Below are positions 12,248-22,871 of a DNA stretch of 64,000 nucleotides, piece by piece. Both the position numbers and the translations under genes were made by a program. This DNA is from Chelydra serpentina. Lineage: Eukaryota > Chordata > Testudines > Chelydridae. Within the stretch, counting starts at the first letter, position 1; every line of letters begins with the position of its first letter. Where the stretch lies: contig JBAIAC010000008.1 in the NCBI GenBank assembly GCA_037349315.1, positions 36,678,001-36,742,000 on the forward strand. The letters run 5' to 3'. The notes beneath the pieces were generated by a model. That model searched no databases. It was not told the origin of the DNA and saw nothing but the letters and a program-made list of their open reading frames with translations.

Positions 12248-12470
12248 AGAAGGCAGCGTGGCCTAGGGGAATAGAACCGTGGACTGGGACTTGGGAGACC
12301 TGAGTTCTATTCCCAGCTCTGTTACTGACCTGCAGGGTAACTTTAAGCAAATCACTTCACTTCTTTGTAACTCAGTCTCCCTTTCAGTAAAATGGTGGTA
12401 ACAATACTGACTTCCTTCATAAAGCACTTTGAAATCTACTCATGAAAAACCCTGCATAAGAGCTAAGTAT
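12248..12470 (+). repeat. MIR/CORE-type tRNA-derived SINE
   Basis: The block shows the MIR plan: a tRNA-like head with an A-box-like segment (GTGGCCTAGGGGAATAG) and a B-box-like GAGTTCTATTCC, then a core with CAAATCACTTCACTTC, and a tail with TAAAATGGTGGTAACAATAC and AAAGCACTTTGAAATC. It is diverged, as expected for an old amniote repeat. Fragments with the same tail pattern appear at about 9530-9690 and 59060-59120. Confidence 0.7.
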
Positions 12471-15141
12471 TGTATAAAAATAATTCCCCAACCCCAAACA
12501 GAAGAATTAATTCCCCCTCACGGTGAAAGCATCCCAAAAGGCCAAGCAATTCTCAGACCTCTCTGGACCAAGGCAGAAAATAACTCAAGGGCCTCACTTG
12601 AGAACATCTGGAGTGAAGTTCTGGCTCTGTGAAAATCAATGGGATTTTTGCAATTAGTTAGAGCCAGAATTTCATTCCTGTCTCCAGCCTCCTCAAGTTG
12701 AAATCTGGGGATGGTTGGCTAAAGCATCCTGGCTGAATCACTTGCAATGTGGCAGTCTCTAAAACAGTTAGAGCCCACACCATTCAGGATTTTACAGACT
12801 AAAACAAACACCTTTTGTTGCTCCTGAAAAATATTGGTAGCTAGTACAGTTGCAGTTCGATGAGTATAGTTGAGCATAGATTGTCCTGTACTTATTCCTC
12901 TCAACCTGCTAGGGCTAAAATTTGCTCATACAGAAAGCTTAAAATGCTGTGGGATTTATTCATTTGGGGGTAAAATCCTCTCACTATAGCCTCAGCTTCA
13001 CAATTCTTTATTTCTGATGCAAACAATTTTCAATAATGCAAGAGAAGACACCACATTTGTATGATACAGAGAGAACACTAGAACTAACACAAGTAGAAGA
13101 TTGGGTCACACTCCTGACCTTTGACACTATGAAAATCAGGGGACATCACAGCTTCTTTGCCACAAATCTCCTCAATCGATTAGAGACAGGGCACTAGTTG
13201 TCTGACTGATTGTTTTGAGCACGGTTTGGATGACTGCTCATTAAAGTGAAGCCAGCATCTTGTCTTCACATAATGGGCTGTTAATTTCAAGGGACACTGG
13301 TCAATCTCAAACTTTAGGCCATAAGTCTCCAAGCAGTTCCAGATCCATTGAGGAAATGATGACAATGCAGGGGTCATTATGTTTGCTACCGTTTGACACA
13401 GCCCTGCCACCACATAATCCATCAGGAGTCTCATCTAGTTTGTACACAAAGCAGTTGCCATTTCATAACTGAAGAATTTTCTGTCTTAAAAGACAGCTCC
13501 CATTAACCAAGATGGTCACCACCCAGGATAGTTCTGTTGGTCAAGATTTCACAGGTGCTATGATGGCGGAAAAGGCAGAGTCCCTGCATAGAACCTCCAA
13601 AAATTCATGACAATTGGTCAGACAGATTTCTACCCCTGGAGCTCTGGTTTCCTTTAATTAGGTTTAATCAATATACTGGTGAGTATATATATCAATATAC
13701 TTCTGTGAGGTTAAGAAGGTGTGGCAGAGGAGAGAAGATGGAGACTATTCAGCAGCCAAAATAACCTCTAGTCCTCTGTCATCGGTATCATAATGTCCTA
13801 TTTGGCCATAGAGGAAGGGGGAAAAAATATAGTGCAGCCAGCAGACTGGTCAAAGAGAGTCTGCAATCTCACCTGATTTATTAGTCTATGAGGGCAAGAC
13901 AGCTCAGTGTGATGGGGCCTCTGCCTCTTTAGATGGTGAAGTTACCACACTCAACGATGAGATGAAGATTATGGCAACCAGCATATACCGAGAAACAAAA
14001 CATCTAGGATATTCCTATGGTTGGCAGGACCATCCATGAAATCCCCATGATTTAGTACAGTTTTAAAACACATTGCACTGGCAACATTTATAAATCAACT
14101 TTAATCTTATTCCATGATTCACACATGAAGTGGACACACACACACACGAGGCAAAAAAGCGCTACTGTATCCCAGTTATATGCAAAGGGAACAGCTACCC
14201 TATCCATCTCTTAGGTTAGGCTGAACAGAGTGCACACAATTTCACTAAAACCTGTTGAGCTAGTTTTTTAGTTATTTGAATTAGAGAGCAAAAAAAAAAA
14301 AAAAGGCTTGTGATTTGAAATGTGTGTCTTCATGCTTAATTGCCATTAAAAATGAAGTATTGCAGGCACATACCATCCTTACTTTGTTTGTGACTGGTAT
14401 TAAAAAGACTAGTGATTGGAAAATTGGTTACTGCACTTGCATAGAAATATTTTCCCTCCTCTCAGTAGTAGAAGTATAAGAAGAATTCAGGATTACATCT
14501 ATCTTAAAAACTCCTGCATTCTATAGACTCTTAATACATGATTACTAGTTCCCTGCATCTCTACCCACTGCTTTGTTTTTGGCACTAGAACAGCAGTAAT
14601 ATTCTAGAAGACAAAAATGGTAAGGTTTTTTTAATGTAATGACTGTGCCACTCGTGAGATTCTATAAAGCTTGCCGTCAGTTTCTTGAGGGAAAGTTGTT
14701 AAAGCAGATAGGAAGTTTTGGAAGTCACAGCAGTGTTGGATAGATTAGTTATCCAAATGTTGGATCATTTGAGCAAGGGGTTCCTGAGATACAGCCCTCA
14801 GAAAAAACAACAAAACAAGCAGACAAACAAACGGTGTTTCACTAAGTTCACAGATTCTGTTGAACTATTGACTGGCTATTAGGACTTACCATTCCATACA
14901 TCAGAATCAAGACTGTTCAAGAAGTGTTCACTAACCAAGACTATGCTGATGACCCATGCCTTGCTTGTGGAGAATCCAGAGAATTTCAGCCCTGCCCTTT
15001 AAGGTTACCAAGACAGCACCCGCACTAGAGGGTTTCATGTCTCATAGCAGACAATCTAGGTCCAGAACCTCAGAGCTGGGTCACCAGAATCCCTAGTAGA
15101 GGTGGGGTGGAGCACCATGGAGAGCATTGATAAGTTTATCC
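12471..15141. other. Non-coding sequence, nothing recognised
   Basis: AT-rich single-copy-like sequence with a short CA run (about 14135-14150) and an A-run (about 14290). No gene, RNA or transposon termini were recognised. Confidence 0.4.
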
Positions 15142-15149
15142 ACTTAGGC

Positions 15150-15516
15150 CAGGGGTTTCAGACACGTGGCCCGCCGGGCCCTCCCCCCCCTCCCGCTTTT
15201 TTTTTTTTTTTTTTTTTAACCCCCAGGCAGTTCCCGCCGCCAGACAGCTGTTCTGGCAGCGGGAACTGCCTGGGGGGTTAAAAAAAATGGGGGGGCACGG
15301 GGAGCCCAGTGGGCCACAGGGAAGAGCTTTGTGGTTTCTGGGAGGGATGGGAAGCCGTGCGCACAGGGGAGGAGGCGGAGAAGGGGCGGGGCCTAAAGAA
15401 GGGGATGGAGTGGGGCGGGGGCAGGGCAGCGAGGGGGCAGGGTCAGTGATGCTGCCCTCGGGCCAATGCACTAGTCTTCATGCGGCCCTCGTGGTAATTT
15501 GAGTTTGAGACCCCTG
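15150..15516. mobile_element. hAT MITE, 367 bp, 8-bp target duplication
   Basis: The ends are CAGGGGTTTCAGACACG and GTTTGAGACCCCTG, terminal inverted repeats of the hAT type. Perfect ACTTAGGC duplications lie at 15142-15149 and 15517-15524. The interior contains a T-run, a hairpin around GGCAGTTCCCGCCGC and its complement, and a GC-rich tract. It has no transposase. Its termini resemble those of the MITE at 21875-22417. Confidence 0.93.
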
Positions 15517-15524
15517 ACTTAGGC

Positions 15525-18500
15525 TATAAACTATGTCCTCCGATGACTAGGTCTTGCTGCCTCTTGCATGAAGTCTGTATCTCGCTTATGGCCACAAATG
15601 TCTCTGTGCTGAGACAAAGTTCAGGATATACCAAACCTGTGTACTGCCTATATTGCTATAGGGTTCAGAAACCCGGACTCTCTTACAGGTAGACTTGGGG
15701 TGGCTAGAGACATTCCATACGCACTGTCAGTGCCACATCCTGAACATAAAGCGGTCTCACTTTATGTGACATATCAATCCCACAGAGACGGGGCGTTCCC
15801 CCAATCACTTGTTAAATTAAAAAAAAAGGAATTAGATTACTCTCATAATCCACTTCACTACTGACAATACCCAGGGCAAGAAGACTCCAGTGCCCTGCTA
15901 GTGACAACCCACACAATTCTGTATTGAAATGATGCAGACTGGGAACTTCAAGGTACACATGCATCTCTTTCCTTTAATGACATACATGTGGAACCAGAGG
16001 GAAGACTCAAACCCCGATCTCCTCAAAATCAGTGTTTTATGATGCTCCACAGCCTAATCCCCAAACCTTCTCATATTACAATCACAGTTCTTCCCAGCTG
16101 CTCCAATTTATTCCTCCCCCATTCAATACAGCTACATCTAACACAGTGAATGCAACTGGAGCACATGCTGACAATTCCCAATGGCGACTGTGAGCTCCAG
16201 GAGGGCAGAGTTATGGTTGCATGGGCGTTTACCTTCATCTGCATTTCCTGGTTTTCAGTGGTTTGAATTTTGCTAACTTGACATTCTGGAGGGATACGAG
16301 CTATTACCTAGCACCCTTAACTCTGCATTAACTATGTTTTTTGCCATTTCTATTTTAAGTTTAAACATAAAAGGTGTTCAGCGTTAACCAGTATTTTGTC
16401 TGGTATACAGTAGTTTCTTAAAAGTCAGATTTGTGCAATTGCACATACTTCATTCTCATGTGCAACCACCGTGATAGCACGTAAGTGACCACTTTGACAC
16501 CTCGCTGTGCATCTGCAGGTGTTCTTAATATGTATTCAATCAAGTAAACAAATGTTGCAAATTAGGTACCCACAATTGAGCCCTACATTTTTACTGCATT
16601 AGGATCAGATATATTAACAACAGGCTGGCATCTGAGGGTATGTCGATACTGCAGCTACGGGCATGCATCCCAGCTTGAGTAGACAGACATGAGTTAGAAT
16701 GCTAGAAATAGCAGTATGGCTGTTGTGCCAGGTGGTGGCTTGGGCTAGCCACCTCATCAGACCCATGGGGTCAGGTAGGCTTGTACTCCGGCATCTAGCC
16801 CATGCCACAGCACTGTTTTTAGTGTGCTACCTTGAGCAGGACTAGCATGTTTGTCTACCCAAGCTGGGAGACACATTCCCAGCATCTATGCAGGCATACC
16901 CTGGAGTACTTTGAGTATTTTTTTTAAATCCTACAGTTGCTCCAGGATCCCCTGGTAGCTAGGGATAGTTTTCCCCCCCTTCCACCTTCAATTCACATCT
17001 GAGTAAAAATAATTTGCTTCCCTACACAGTTTTTAAAAGGGAAAGGGGGGGGGGGGGGAGAAACACTATCCATAGATTTATATGCCCTTGTGACAGACGT
17101 TTAAGATAACCAGTGATGGACATCAAAGTTGAAACCACAGATAAAAAAGGAAAAGGCTTTTGCTTTTACTAAATACTCAGATTTAAAAAAAAAAAAGTGG
17201 CATACATCTCAGGGTTTCTAAAGCTCCTTAAGAATATTAAGGAATGATCTGTGCAATGGCCTCCTTACATTAAAATGCTGCATCAGTATAATAATCTCAT
17301 TACCACATTTTTATTCATTACTTTTGTTTTAACTGAGTTAACGGATGTCCTAAATTTTGGACTGCCTTGCAATACGAGAGAAGGTGCAAGACTAATTTCC
17401 TATCTGCTCTGTTTACTTTGCATACCCTCTGGGCAAGAAGTTGGCAAGAGAAAATTTCGGAGTAAACAACCTCTAGTTATCACCCCATTTACAAGATTCA
17501 AAAGCAAAGTCTTACAAAATGAGGTAAGAAGAAAAAGGAAATGACAATATACGGGTATGCCATTAAGGTAGTGAACAATGTTAGGTAGATCAAACCACTC
17601 CCTCTTCAAGCACTTATGTACACCACACTTCCTGCTTCAGAAGCTAAAACACCCATTGGAGACTAGGGACATTGGAACAATGACATGGCCGCTGTGGGTT
17701 TAAATCTCGCTAGGAACTCTCGTTTAAAAAAAAAAAAAGACCTTTTTAAAAACAACCCCCTGGAGAACAAAATTAAGGCGCTGGTGGGCTCCTCACCAAG
17801 TCTGCATAGGAACTAGGGATGCAGAAGCATGCGCCGACCCTAACTACTACTTTTAATAGTACTTTGGGATCGACCAATGTCATTGCTGTATAAGTACAAA
17901 GTTCTTTACAAAGGAAGGTAAATCAGAAAACAGGCATAGAAAGGTGAAGTAATTTGCCAGAAGTCACATAGATCAATAACAGAGGCAGGAATGGAACCTA
18001 GGGCACTGGATCAACTGTCAAGAGACCCTCTCTACTGGACCATACTGTCTTCTAGACACAAATTCAGATGTGAGAACAGCCCTGCCTCCTTTGTAAGGCT
18101 GCTTTCAGAGGCAGATTCACTATGCATGACAAGTACTACTATGCTAACTGTAGGAAGAGTTGTTCAGTGTGGTGCAGTACTACCATGATTTTGGATAAAG
18201 GAAAACGCACACAAGCAATAATACTAGAACTAAAAATAAAGTTGACTCTTATCACTTGGAGTGTCTATTAGAACAGACGAAGGCCAGAATAATTTTGAGG
18301 AAATGGGGAAGCAATATAGAAAGAAGTATTTGGCCCTCCCCTCGCTAACAGCTTATTAAGGCTGTTTAGGAAACAAAGAGATAAGTAATGCACAAGAACA
18401 TTCCACAGCATTAACTCTCACTGTAAGCTAATGTGCAAACTTCTGATTCCAAGGTTTCTAAACCTTCTTCTGACATTAGGACTGTCATTCAAGTGAATTA

Positions 18501-19012
18501 ATTATGCCACTGCTGACAAAAACTGGCTGCCTCTGAAAACTATCATTGCTGTAGGTGAAAAATATCACCAGTTTGGAAGTTGTTGACATTTTTGAAACGT
18601 TATTTATTTACAAGGCCTCAAGATTGAAATGAAATGATAGTGACTAATTGCTACAACTGGGAAAAGTAAATTGGCAAATCCTACCGAGTACACCTGCACA
18701 TGCTAATCTTTGAACAACAGTGGCATGAACAATGCAGATTGCAAAATTGTAATTAACAGATATTATTCTGCGCTTGAGTTACTATGTTTTGATAACCAGA
18801 TTACCCTGCAGATGATTTACATTCACGAGTTACTTTATATCAAATTACAACATTCCCCATACTTTTATATAAAATTTTTGCATTTAGTTTTAGGCTTCAT
18901 TACTTAACTTTATGCTTGGAGCATGGAAGCCCCCAGAAGGCCATATCTGCTGTTGGCAAAGCAAGCCAACCACTCCTTAGCACCGTGTGCAAAAACAACT
19001 TGTGCCATATAG
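15525..19012. other. Non-coding sequence with one possible MITE
   Basis: Mostly AT-rich and single-copy-like. About 16636-16905 may be a MITE, since GGGTATGTCGATACTGCAG on the left is roughly inverted as ATGCAGGCATACCC on the right, but no target duplication is clear. A G homopolymer lies at 17045-17058. About 17850-18060 may be an antisense MIR-like fragment. No gene was recognised. Confidence 0.4.
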
Positions 19013-19800
19013 AAACGACGAGGAGTCCGGTGGCACCTTAAAGACTAACAGATTTATTTGGGCATAAACTTTCATGGATTAAAAAACCCAACTTCTTCAG
19101 ATGCATGGAGTGAAAATTATAGATACAGGCATAAATATACTGGCACACAAAGAGAAGGGCGTTACCTTACAAGTGGAGAACCAGTGATAAAGCCAATTCA
19201 GTCAGGGTGGAAGTGGTCCACTCCCAATAATTGATGAGGAGGTGTCAATACCAAGAGAGGGCCAATTTCTTTTGTAGTGAGCCAGCCACTCCCAATCCCT
19301 ATTCAAGCTCAAATTAATGGTGTGAAGTTTGCAAATGAATTGTAGCTCTGCAGTTTCTCTTTGAAGTCTATTTTTGAAGTTTTTTTGTCGAAGGATGGCT
19401 ACTTTTAAATCTGTTATTGAATGTCCAGGGAGACTGAACTGTTCTCCTACTGGGTTTTGTATGTTATCATTCCTGATGTCTGATTTGTGTCCGTTTATTC
19501 TTTTACGTACAGACTATCCGGTTTGGCCAATGTACATGGCAGTGGGGCATTGCTGGCACATGATGGCAAATATCATATTAGTAGATGTGCAGGTGAATGA
19601 ACCCCGGATGGTGTGGCTGATGTGGTTGGGTTCTATGATGGTCACTAGAGTAGATATGGGGACAGAGTAGGCAATGGGATTTGTTACAGGGATTGGTTCC
19701 TGGGTTAGTGTTTCTGTGGTGTGGTGTGTAGTTGCTGGTGAGTATTTGCTTCAGGTCTCCCCTCCGTGAAATCTGGTCTTGTGTGTGCTTTTATCCTATA
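19013..19800 (-). pseudogene. Penelope-like element 3' part with GIY-YIG endonuclease
   Basis: Read on the minus strand, about 19745-19270 encodes the C-terminal endonuclease of a Penelope-like retroelement. A short cysteine cluster (CNKSHCLLCP in one frame) and CQQCPTAMYIGQTG, the start of a GIY-YIG domain, are followed by RKRINGHKSDIR, LPGHSITDLKVAIL, and a helical tail with RDWEWLAHY. One in-frame stop follows the YIGQTG motif near 19515. The downstream non-coding tail (to 19013) has the characteristic GTCTTTAAGGTGCCACCGGA. The reverse transcriptase part is missing, so this is a 5'-truncated insertion. The same 3' tail type forms the palindrome at 48930-49153. Confidence 0.8.
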
Positions 19801-19819
19801 CTATCCTGATTTCACAGGG

Positions 19820-20490
19820 GAGACCAGAGCTTCTCAAATTGGGGGTCCTGACCTAAAAGGGAGTTGCAGGAGGTGATAAGGTTATTTTAGGGGGAATCAT
19901 GATATTGCCAACCTTACTTCTGCACTGCCTTCAGAGCTGAGCGGCCAGAGAGAGGCAGTTGTTGGCCTGGCGCCCAGCTCTGAAGGCAGCACCCCACCAG
20001 CAGCAGCACATAAGTAAGGGTGGCAATACCACACCACACCACCCTTACTTCTGCACTGCTGCCTTCAGAGCTGGTTGGCCAGAGAGTGGTGGCTGCTGAC
20101 TGAGGGCCCAGCTCTGCAGGCAACAATGCAGCAGTAAAGGTGGCAATACAATACCATCCTTCTTCTGCGCTGCTGCTGGTAGCGACTCTGCCTTTAGAGT
20201 TGGGATCCTGGCCAGCAGCCGCCCCTTTCCAGCTAGCCAGCTCTGAAGGTAGCGCTGCCGCCTGCAGCAGCGTATAAGTAAGGGTAGCAGTACCCCAACC
20301 CTCCCCTCCCCCACTACAATAACCTTGTGACGCCCCCTGCCCCCAACTGCTTGTTGGGACAAGGCTCCTACAATTACAACACCGTAAAAATACAGATTTA
20401 AATAGCTGAAATCATGAAATTTATGATTTTTTAAATTCTATGACCGTGAAATTGACCAAAATGGACCATGAATTTAGTAGGGCCCAAAAC
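19820..20490. repeat. Interspersed repeat with internal tandem units
   Basis: Three related units of roughly 120-150 bp follow one another between about 19910 and 20290, each containing variants of CTTACTTCTGCACTGC, CAGAGCTG...GGCCAG and AGCTCTG.AGGCA. The right flank (20360-20490) is an AT-rich block with CATGAATTTAGTAGGGCCC, which I associate with a common turtle repeat read in reverse. Termini could not be fixed. Open frames here follow the repeat and are not genes. Confidence 0.55.
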
Positions 20491-20689
20491 ATGAGCCATT
20501 ATAGCCGTAAGGTAGCGGTCCCTTCTGCAAGGCATTGCTCCAGGAGGGGGAGAAGAGGAAACCCAGGGCTTCTTCCTTCATTATGAAAGAGAGCTTATGC
20601 TGCCGATTGTCCATTCAGAGGTTATAGAATGGCCATCAGTGCCAAGGGACCCAGCCTTGACTGCCTTTCCCAACTGGAACCTACATTGA

Positions 20690-20850
20690 GTTAATTAATT
20701 AATTCTGTCACTGGCCATTTTTAAATCAATATTGAATGTTTTTGTAAAAATATGATCTAGGAATATTTTGGGGACGTTCCATGGCCTGTATTATACAAAA
20801 GGTCAGACTAGATGATCACAGTGGTCCCTTCTAGTCTTGAAATCTATACA
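20690..20850 (+). mobile_element. CR1 LINE 3' tail
   Basis: The segment contains the conserved 3' end of CR1 LINEs: CCATGGCCTGTATTATAC, then GGTCAGACTAGATGATCACA and GTGGTCCCTTCTAGTCTTG. There is no coding sequence. It is a typical severely 5'-truncated CR1 insertion. Matching tails occur at 36590-36760 and 42780-42892. Confidence 0.85.
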
Positions 20851-20859
20851 TTTATGGGA

Positions 20860-21560
20860 GGGAGGAGGAAAGTTCAGTTTCTGATGTGAACCAATACGCA
20901 TACTAAAAACTTTTTCAAAGCTCTTTTCTTTTACTCACTACTCTCACAGGGCTGAGGAATAGAAGAGGTAAAGCTATTGCCTTTATTGGCTTAATATTCA
21001 GTAGTACAAGCATTACATTTCTACCCACTCAGGTTCATTCAATCACAACACAATCAGCAGACAGGTTTAAACATACATTGTGGAACCACATAAAAAATTA
21101 ACAATCATTTGTTGATGTATTTAAGAGAGAAACAGCATATACTGGACTTTCAGCTGTGGTGAATGTAAACAGATCCAATCTCCCACAGCAAATAACCTAA
21201 AAACAGGGAACAGTTAAACAATTAGAACAAGCTTGAGGAGAAAGTATTCTAGTACTATTTTACTTCACTCAGAGGTCATCTTCACAAAAGATGAATGGCT
21301 AATATTTACCAAGTATGCTTAGGTCAATTGCCAAACCCTGACACACAAGCCCAAGGAGAAATGTATCCAAGTTCTTGTCACATTCCTGACATTCTTAATC
21401 TTTAACAAGCTTCAGAGACTTCACCCTGTTTTTTGTTTTGTACTCTGTTTTCATCAGATCAAAAAATGTCCACCCCACCTCCTGTTGCTAGGCACTTTTG
21501 GAATATTTGCCATTTTTCACCCTAGAAGTGACTGCATTTCAGGGGTGGATAAAGTAATTC
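20860..21560. other. Non-coding sequence, nothing recognised
   Basis: AT-rich sequence between a CR1 tail and the large hAT transposon. No gene, repeat termini or RNA gene was recognised. Confidence 0.4.
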
Positions 21561-21874
21561 CTACAGACCAGGGTGGATAAAAATCAATTATTTAAAAAAA
21601 AAAATGTTTTTATTTAAATCAGATTTTTTTTTGATAAAATGCTTTGAGGGAAAAAACCTATCTATAGTTTTTATTAAAATACATTATAGCTCAAAGATAG
21701 CTCATCATGGAATAGGGATTATGAATTATAATTCTAACACATGAGAATTCATTCATGTAATGTTTAAGAAGAGTTTTGTAAAGGAGTTCCAATAGTTCAT
21801 GGATTAGGGACCCAATTTTATGAGGTTCAAGGGGCTTCTGTATAGATTATTTAGGTTAATCTTTCTATCTACCC

Positions 21875-22417
21875 CAGGGATCTCAAACTCAAGTCACCAT
21901 GAGGGCCACATGAGAACTAGTAAATTGGCCCGAGGGCCGCATCACTGAAACCTTTAAAAAAAAAAAATTAAAAAAAATGGAGATATGCCAATCTCCTAGA
22001 ATTGGAAAGACCTGAAAGGTCATCAAGTCCAGTCCCCTGCCTTCACTAGCAGGACCAAGTACTGTCCCCTGACAGATTTTTGCCCCAGATCCCTAAATGG
22101 CCCCCTCAAGGATTGAACTCACAACTCTGGGTTTAGCAGGCCAATGCTCAAACCACTGAGCTATCCCTCCCCCCCCCCATTGTATTATTTTCATACAATA
22201 ATACAAAAGTATAGTCAAAAATCAAAAAAATGAAGAGTAATATAGTATTCTATTAAAAGTCAATGTATTAACTTTTTAAAAACTGTAATGCAAAGACGTG
22301 TTTTAATAAAATATAAACACTGAGTAATGTTTGGAGCTTGGATGCCAGTGGAGTTGGCGCCTTGGCGAGCCACAGGAAATAGCACGTGGCCCACGGGCCG
22401 CGTGTTTGAGACCCCTG
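21875..22417. mobile_element. hAT MITE nested in the hAT transposon
   Basis: Termini CAGGGATCTCAAACTCAA and GTTTGAGACCCCTG are inverted repeats, and perfect ATCTACCC duplications flank the element at 21867-21874 and 22418-22425. It sits in the 5' non-coding part of the larger hAT element and carries an antisense tRNA-derived SINE. The ends are related to those of 15150-15516 (CAGGGGTTTCAGA...TTTGAGACCCCTG). Confidence 0.93.
21979..22180 (-). mobile_element. Cry-type tRNA-derived SINE
   Basis: On the minus strand the block opens with a tRNA-like head: GGATAGCTCAGTGGTTTGAG contains the A box, and GAGTTCAATCC is the B box, spaced as in a tRNA gene. A tail follows that includes GGTCCTGCTAGTGAAGGCAG and GACTTGATGACCTTTCAGG. 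This matches what I know of the cryptodiran turtle Cry SINE family, derived from tRNA and sharing a 3' end with CR1. The run of C at its 5' edge (about 22171-22180) is low complexity. It is the best taxonomic marker in the window. Confidence 0.85.
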
Positions 22418-22871
22418 ATCTACCCAATGGGACTCAGTGCTCAGTCTAGAAGATACCATCAGAGATGCTTAAGTTTTGCAGTTCTCAAACTGTGGATTTG
22501 TGTCTCCAGAGATAACATGCTTGTTAACAGCAAAGATGTTTTTAAATAAAGAAATATAGAGAGGAGAGAAACAACAGACCTCAACCCTATTGTCCCTCTG
22601 CAAATTTGTGCACACAGAGTTAATCCCTTACCTTTCTCTAAAAGTGCAAAGTTTCAAAAAGTTGAATGAATAGAAGATTGGTGCGGGCAGAATAGATCTG
22701 GACAAGGAGACGAAGTCTAGAGATAAATGTGGAAAAGGGAGGGACAGGCAGTATAAACAAAAGTGAAACTCTTTGAACAGCATATTCCAGAAGTCTGGAG
22801 GTCTTTCTGAGTGTAGCCTTCATTGATTTGAGATCTACCATACCATTCTCTCACTAGAAGGGAAAACCTAT

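Noticed and set aside
17045..17058. Homopolymer runs (also 15197-15218 and 33288-33305) as regulatory signals
   Set aside because: Ordinary low-complexity sequence; run lengths may also be inexact in the assembly.
22100..22180. Functional tRNA gene on the minus strand
   Set aside because: Only the head of a SINE: A and B boxes are present but the acceptor stem and 3' half are replaced by SINE tail.
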